Position numbers and translations under genes: made by a program. A DNA stretch of 6,694 nt, from positions 1 through 6,694 of the forward strand of contig JAEYNS010000328.1 in the NCBI GenBank assembly GCA_023412435.1, in the 5' to 3' direction. Positions 1 to 4,029 of this stretch are shown here, one piece after another. Numbering within the stretch: position 1 is the stretch's first letter; the number at the start of each line of letters is the position of its first letter. The notes below the pieces were generated by a model. The model did not search any database, was not told where the DNA came from, and saw only the letters and a list, made by a program, of their open reading frames with translations. The DNA comes from Actinomycetes bacterium. Its GTDB lineage: Bacteria; Actinomycetota; Actinomycetes; Propionibacteriales; Propionibacteriaceae.

Positions 1-1
1 G

Positions 2-1186
2 GTCGAGGTGGTGCCCGCCGCACCGTTCACGGTCTCCACCCGCGACGCCCAGGTGGTGGTGCGGTTCACCGCGCCGCTGTCGTTCCGCACCGACTACACG
101 GTCACGGTCCGGGACGTGACCAGCCGCCACACCGGCATCGCCACCCGGTGGCAGCACTCGTTCACCACCCCCGGCTACGGCGTGTACTCGCTGGTCAGCC
201 GGGGCCCCGGCCGGCTCGGGGCAGAGGACAGGGTGGTCAGGACCGACCCCGAGACCGGCGACCCGGTGACCGTGCTGGCCGCGCCGGGGCTCGAGGCCTT
301 CACCGTGGTCGCCGGCACCACCGTGGCGATCAGCCGGATCGGCGACATCGAGAGCGCGCTGATCGGGTCGGCAGGCCCCGACGCCGACGTGATGCGGCTG
401 GAGACCCCGCCCGGCACCACCCTCGACCTGCTGCGCGGCTCGGCCGAGCACGGCCTGGTCGGGTACACGGTGACCGGCCAGGACACCGTGGCGGAGCGTT
501 CCTACGACAGCACCCTGTTCCTTCAGGACCTGCGGAACCCGGCGGCGGCCCCCGTGGAGGTCACCGCTGCGACCGGCGAGCCGCTCATCGTCGTCGACTG
601 GGCGTTCATCCCGGGCACCCGCTCGCTGGTGCTGCAGGACGACACCAGCCAGGTGTTCCTGACCGGTGTGGACGCCGGCTCGACGCTCTCCCCGCTCGGC
701 AGCCACGACCAACTGCTCGGCTTCCTGCCCGGAACCACCACCCTCGTCGTGCTGTCGGGGACCGACGAGGCGATGCTCGACCTGGCGTCCGGCACCACCA
801 CGCCGCTGCCTCCGCCCGGCGACGCCGGTGACACCGATGTGCTCGCCGGCAAGCGCACCATGATCAGCCCCACCGAGTGGGTGCAGCAATTCGACGACAT
901 CACCCTCACCGACGAGGTGGCCGCGATCACGTCGCGGCTGGTGCACACCCGCGACGGCGAGGCCACCACCGTCGCCACGGTGCCGCCCGACCTGGGCCGG
1001 CTGCTGGATTCCGGGGTGTCGGACAACGGCCAGTTCGCCTGGATCGAGCTGCTCACCCCCGGCGCGCCCGCCGAGGACCTCACCTCGGGCGCCACCGACA
1101 ACTCCCTCACCGTGCTGATCGACCTCGCCACCGGCGAGTCGCTGGCCGCGATCCCCGGCGCCGAGGCGCTGTGGGTGACCGGCTGA
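2..1186 (+). CDS. Ig-like / beta-propeller protein, probably exported (3' part only)
   Basis: The reading frame is open from the left edge to the TGA at 1184-1186, so the true start and any signal peptide lie upstream; the GTG at 8 is only the first possible start inside the window. About 394 residues are visible. The first ~55, counting from the GTG, alternate beta-strand-like stretches and include TDYTVTV and end in SFTTPG, the closing pattern of bacterial Ig-like (Big_5/SbsA-type) domains. The remaining ~335 residues are beta-rich with repeated units such as VVRTDPETGDPV, LFLQDL and VLIDLATGESLAAI, which resemble blades of a TolB/WD40-like propeller. There are no cysteines and only one lysine, which suits an extracytoplasmic protein. 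No catalytic motif is visible. It could be a surface or lipoprotein-type binding or scaffold protein; the specific role is unknown. It converges on the hydrolase gene with 12 nt between the stops, leaving no room for a separate intergenic terminator. The coding call is firm; the fold is inferred from pattern. Confidence 0.8.
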   Translation, partial: VEVVPAAPFTVSTRDAQVVVRFTAPLSFRTDYTVTVRDVTSRHTGIATRWQHSFTTPGYGVYSLVSRGPGRLGAEDRVVRTDPETGDPVTVLAAPGLEAFTVVAGTTVAISRIGDIESALIGSAGPDADVMRLETPPGTTLDLLRGSAEHGLVGYTVTGQDTVAERSYDSTLFLQDLRNPAAAPVEVTAATGEPLIVVDWAFIPGTRSLVLQDDTSQVFLTGVDAGSTLSPLGSHDQLLGFLPGTTTLVVLSGTDEAMLDLASGTTTPLPPPGDAGDTDVLAGKRTMISPTEWVQQFDDITLTDEVAAITSRLVHTRDGEATTVATVPPDLGRLLDSGVSDNGQFAWIELLTPGAPAEDLTSGATDNSLTVLIDLATGESLAAIPGAEALWVTG

Positions 1187-1198
1187 CCGCGGCTCGGG

Positions 1199-2200
1199 CT
1201 AGCTACCGTGGGCCTGGATCATCGGGGGGACGAGCAGCCCGCCGGCCGTCGGGTCGGACACCCCGAGGGCGGCGAGCAGCACCGCCACCACCTGCTCGGT
1301 ACTTCCCCGCCTCGGTGACCACGGGTCGATGAAGTCGTGCCACCAGCCGAGGCCGCCGTCGAGGGTGGCCTCGGCGTAGTAGCCGCTGTGGCCGGCGAAG
1401 ACCTCGGACGCGAAGGACCGGGCCGCGTCCCGCCGGATCGCGAAGTCGCCGGGGTTGCTCAGCAACACCACCCGTTCCAGCTGGTGGTCGGCGACCCGTC
1501 CGTCGAACATCGCCTCGGACAGGTGCAGGTACGGCATCAGGCCCCGCACGGGGAACCCCGGGTAGGCGTGCGGGCTGTGGCCGAGGTTCTCCTTCTTGCG
1601 CGGGTCCCACCAGTAGTAGATCCCCGGCACCAGCGCCCGGAACCTCACCATCAGCCGGACGGCGGGCAGCGGGAGCCCCTTCGGGGCCACCAGGGGCGCC
1701 AACAGGGCGAGCCGCCGCACCTCGTCCCGGGTGGCGGCGGCCCAGGCGGCCAGCACCCCGCCGGCCGAGAGCCCGGTCACCCAGACCGGGTCGCCGAACC
1801 CTGCGGCGATGTCGACGCAGGCGCTGACATGCCCGGTCAGGTCGGCCACGGTGAGGTCGGACAGCGAGCGGTTCAGGACGTCGGTGAAGCCCTGGTAGGG
1901 CTGGCGGGGCACCAGCACCCGGTAGCCCAGGCCTGCCAACGCCGCACCGACCGCCACGAACTGGCTGGGGGCGTTGGTGAAGCCGTGCCAGGCCACGAGG
2001 GTCGCCCTGGCCGGTCCCTCCGGCTCGAACAGCTGGGTCCGGGTGCTCTCCCCCACCCGCTGGTCATCGGCCGCCGCCAGGTCGGCGAGCCTCGTCCTCG
2101 CCTCGGCGACGCTCGCTGCCGGACGCGGTGTGGGGACGGCGGGAGCCTGCACCCTGATGGCACGGCGGAAGCCGCGGGAGGCCGGCGGCACGACAGGCAT
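1199..2200 (-). CDS. alpha/beta-hydrolase fold esterase/lipase-like protein
   Basis: This 333-residue protein is likely a cytoplasmic serine hydrolase acting on ester-type substrates; the substrate cannot be read from the sequence. Numbering from the ATG at 2200: the oxyanion-hole HG-type motif WHGFTN has its His at ~72; the nucleophile elbow GLSAGG places Ser at ~145 after a hydrophobic strand (VWVTG); Asp ~252 in NPGDFAIRRDA and His ~288 in WWHDF are the likely remaining triad members. The segment PGIYYWWDPRKKENLGHSPHAY (roughly 193-214), between nucleophile and Asp, probably forms the lid or cap. No signal peptide or membrane helix is evident. The frame also permits a GTG start at 2296 (365 aa), but the extra 32 codons show only 24/32 G/C in third position, lower than the gene body appears by eye, and carry no domain motif, while ATG 2200 has GGAG five bases upstream. 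It is divergent from the redox operon and convergent with the upstream gene, so it is probably monocistronic. Carboxylesterase or lysophospholipase are alternatives. Confidence 0.85.
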   Translation of the reverse strand: MPVVPPASRGFRRAIRVQAPAVPTPRPAASVAEARTRLADLAAADDQRVGESTRTQLFEPEGPARATLVAWHGFTNAPSQFVAVGAALAGLGYRVLVPRQPYQGFTDVLNRSLSDLTVADLTGHVSACVDIAAGFGDPVWVTGLSAGGVLAAWAAATRDEVRRLALLAPLVAPKGLPLPAVRLMVRFRALVPGIYYWWDPRKKENLGHSPHAYPGFPVRGLMPYLHLSEAMFDGRVADHQLERVVLLSNPGDFAIRRDAARSFASEVFAGHSGYYAEATLDGGLGWWHDFIDPWSPRRGSTEQVVAVLLAALGVSDPTAGGLLVPPMIQAHGS

Positions 2201-2205
2201 GGTGA

Positions 2206-2209
2206 CTCC
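2206..2209 (-). promoter_or_regulatory. Ribosome-binding site supporting the hydrolase ATG at 2200
   Basis: On the minus strand the sequence reads GGAG, then TCACC, then ATG, giving a five-base spacer. This favours the 2200 start over the upstream GTG at 2296. That GTG also has an AGGTGA five bases before it, so the choice is likely but not certain. Confidence 0.55.
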
Positions 2210-2241
2210 GATCGCACGCCCCTGGGGGTGGACGCAGCCGC

Positions 2242-2268
2242 AGTCTAGCGGGGGCGCGGCAGCGCCAA
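2242..2268 (-). promoter_or_regulatory. Possible promoter for the hydrolase
   Basis: The minus strand carries TAGACT (2247-2242), which fits the TANNNT -10 pattern. TTGGCG (2268-2263) lies upstream with a short 15-bp spacer. The -10 sits about 40 bp before the ATG at 2200, a sensible leader length. The -35 match and spacing are poor, so this is a weak call. If it is the real promoter, transcription starts downstream of the GTG at 2296, which would rule out the longer protein. Confidence 0.25.
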
Positions 2269-2292
2269 CCGTTCGATTTCGCGCCGGGTTCG

Positions 2293-2308
2293 TCACCTAA
2301 ATCACCTA
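2293..2308. repeat. Direct repeat TCACCTA x2, 9-bp period, in the divergent control region
   Basis: TCACCTA occurs at 2293-2299 and again at 2302-2308, separated by AA. The pair lies between the two divergent genes, about 100 bp before each start. On the minus strand it reads TAGGTGA twice. It could be a tandem operator for a regulator of one or both flanking genes. Alternatively, the 2302-2307 copy acts as a Shine-Dalgarno (AGGTGA) for a GTG start at 2296. A chance repeat is also possible. No known regulator motif was recognised. Confidence 0.4.
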
Positions 2309-2364
2309 GTGGGACGATCATCGGCGGATTTGCCGTACCAGCCGCGCGAGGCTCCTAGTCAGGA

Positions 2365-2370
2365 TAGATT
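2365..2370 (+). promoter_or_regulatory. Possible -10 element for the redox operon
   Basis: TAGATT matches the TANNNT -10 pattern and lies 35 bp before the ATG at 2406, which would give a leader of roughly 30 nt. No recognisable -35 hexamer occurs 16-18 bp upstream; that stretch is GC-rich (around GCCGCG). The promoter would therefore need an activator, or the true promoter is elsewhere in 2201-2400. Confidence 0.3.
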
Positions 2371-2395
2371 CGCCCTCGCAACGTCGCCTTGAAGC

Positions 2396-2400
2396 AGAGG
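2396..2400 (+). promoter_or_regulatory. Ribosome-binding site of the GltD-like oxidoreductase gene
   Basis: AGAGG lies five bases before the ATG at 2406. This supports that start, as does the match of the encoded N-terminus to the usual beginning of the GltD-like iron-sulfur domain. Confidence 0.6.
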
Positions 2401-2405
2401 TTCCC

Positions 2406-4028
2406 ATGGCTCGCGATATCACCCAGTTGCCTGACCTGGCCGCCGAGCGCGGCCGGGTCGCCCCGGTCCGTTCCCGGATGCCGGTGTACGTCGATCTGCT
2501 GCCGCCGTGCAACAACGCGTGCCCCGCGGGAGAGAACATCCAGGAGTGGCTGCGGCTGGTGAAGGCGGGCCAGGACGAGGCGGCGTGGCGCGAACTGGTG
2601 CGCAACAACCCGTTCCCGGCGATCCACGGGCGGGTCTGCTACCACCCGTGCGAGACCGCCTGCAACCGCATCGAGCTGGACGGTGCCGTCTCCATCCACT
2701 CCGTCGAGCGGTACCTCGGCGACCTCGCCATCGAGCGCGGCTGGACGTTCATCAGGCCGCGGTTCTCCTCCGGGCGACGGGTGCTGGTGGTCGGCGCGGG
2801 CCCGTCCGGACTCTCGGCGGCCTACCACCTGGCGGTGGCCGGACACGAGGTCGCGATCCGCGACGCCTCCGGCCTGCCCGGCGGCATGATGCGCTACGGC
2901 ATTCCCGAGTACCGGCTCCCCCGCGACGTCCTCGACGCCGAGGTGCAGCGGCTGGTCGACCTCGGCGTCCGGATCGTCACCGACTACAAGGTCACCGATC
3001 TGCTGGCCGACCAGGCCGAGGGCGGCTTCGACGCCGCCTTCGTCGCCATCGGTGCCCACCTGTCCCGCCGGGTCGACATCCCGGGCAGGGACGCCTCGCG
3101 GATCGTGGACGCGGTGAGCTTCCTGCGCGGCGTGGCCAGCGGCGAGCGTCCGGTGATCGGACGGAAGGTGGCGGTCTACGGCGGCGGCAACACGGCGATG
3201 GACGCCGCCCGGGTCGCCCGCCGGCTCGGCGCCGAGGAGTCGATCATCATCTACCGGCGCACCGAGGAGCAGATGCCGGCGCACGCCGAGGAGAAGGAGG
3301 GGGCGCTGAGGGAGGGCGTCACCATGAACTGGCTGCGCACGATCTCGAGCGTCGACGAGGAGGAACTGACCGTCGAGGTGATGGAGCTCGACTCCGACGG
3401 CCGCGCCAGCGGCACCGGACGGTTCGAGAAGCTGCAGGCCGACACCGTCATCCTCGCGCTCGGGCAGGAGACCGACTCCGACTTCCTGCGCCGGATCCCC
3501 GGCATCCAGTTCGACCACGACGTGGTGAAGGTCGACCCGCGCACCCTGATGACCGGGGTTCCCGGCATCTTCGCCGGGGGCGACGCCGTCCCCAGCGAAC
3601 GAACGGTCACCGTCGGAGTCGGCCACGGCAAGCGGGCCGCCCGCCAGATCGACGCGTGGCTGGCCGGCCGCGAGGCGACCTCCCGGCCCAAGCACGACCT
3701 GGCGAGCTTCGAGAAGCTGCACCTGTGGTACTTCGGGGACGCCCGCGGCACCACCCAGCCCGAGCTGGAGCCCGCCGAGCGGATCACCGACTTCGACGAG
3801 ATCGTCGGCGGCCTGAGCGACGACCAGGCCCACCTCGAGGCGAGTCGCTGCCTGTCGTGCGGCAACTGCTTCGAGTGTGACGGCTGCCTCGGGGCCTGCC
3901 CGGAGGACGCGGTCATCAAGCTCGGCAAGGGCTACCGGTACCGCTTCGACTACGACAAGTGCACCGGCTGCGCCACCTGCTACGAGCAGTGCCCCGTCCA
4001 CGCCATCGAGATGATCAAGGAGCACTGA
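2406..4028 (+). CDS. GltD/NfnB-like FAD-NAD(P)H oxidoreductase fused to a C-terminal 2[4Fe-4S] ferredoxin domain
   Basis: This 540-residue cytoplasmic flavoprotein most likely moves electrons between NAD(P)H and ferredoxin-type clusters. Domains in order: an N-terminal iron-sulfur domain of the glutamate-synthase-small-subunit/dihydropyrimidine-dehydrogenase type (~25-110; Cys35, 39, 78, 82, 86 and the GAVSIHSVERY segment); an FAD-binding Rossmann motif GAGPSGL at 130-136 followed by GLPGGMMRYGIPEYRLP; an NAD(P)H-binding motif GGGNTAMDAAR at 259-269, with Arg284-Arg285 in YRRTEEQMPA placed where NADPH phosphate contacts are usual; the second FAD motif GIFAGGDAV (387-395); and a ferredoxin domain (~480-536) with Cys488, 491, 494, 498 and Cys519, 522, 525, 529. 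An additional CxxC (482, 485) precedes it. The gene is followed after one nucleotide by nifJ, so it probably serves as the NAD(P)H-linked electron partner of NifJ rather than as glutamate synthase; no large GOGAT subunit is present in the window. Automated names such as 'glutamate synthase small subunit' would mislead. Fold and cofactors are firm; the partner is inferred. Confidence 0.93.
   Translation: MARDITQLPDLAAERGRVAPVRSRMPVYVDLLPPCNNACPAGENIQEWLRLVKAGQDEAAWRELVRNNPFPAIHGRVCYHPCETACNRIELDGAVSIHSVERYLGDLAIERGWTFIRPRFSSGRRVLVVGAGPSGLSAAYHLAVAGHEVAIRDASGLPGGMMRYGIPEYRLPRDVLDAEVQRLVDLGVRIVTDYKVTDLLADQAEGGFDAAFVAIGAHLSRRVDIPGRDASRIVDAVSFLRGVASGERPVIGRKVAVYGGGNTAMDAARVARRLGAEESIIIYRRTEEQMPAHAEEKEGALREGVTMNWLRTISSVDEEELTVEVMELDSDGRASGTGRFEKLQADTVILALGQETDSDFLRRIPGIQFDHDVVKVDPRTLMTGVPGIFAGGDAVPSERTVTVGVGHGKRAARQIDAWLAGREATSRPKHDLASFEKLHLWYFGDARGTTQPELEPAERITDFDEIVGGLSDDQAHLEASRCLSCGNCFECDGCLGACPEDAVIKLGKGYRYRFDYDKCTGCATCYEQCPVHAIEMIKEH
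4017..4022 (+). promoter_or_regulatory. nifJ ribosome-binding site inside the upstream gene
   Basis: AAGGAG lies seven bases before the ATG at 4030 and overlaps the last codons of the preceding gene, whose TGA is at 4026-4028. The stop and start are separated by a single G, an arrangement typical of translational coupling and of two proteins made in matched amounts. Confidence 0.8.
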
Positions 4029-4029
4029 G

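Noticed and set aside
1187..1204. Possible bidirectional terminator between the convergent genes
   Set aside because: Only 12 nt separate the stops. Apart from the 6-bp palindrome GCTAGC there is no stem-loop or T-tract, so no terminator can be supported.
1337..2248. 303-codon open frame on the plus strand opposite the hydrolase
   Set aside because: The translation is proline/glycine/histidine-rich without a recognisable fold; the minus-strand frame has a full serine-hydrolase motif set.
2322..2335. Small inverted repeat CGGC...GCCG upstream of the redox operon
   Set aside because: The stem is four base pairs with a six-base loop and does not extend; expected by chance at this GC content.
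2406..4028. Annotation as glutamate synthase small subunit (gltD)
   Set aside because: The added C-terminal ferredoxin domain, the missing first CxxC pair and the coupling to nifJ rather than to a GOGAT large subunit argue against a role in glutamate synthesis.
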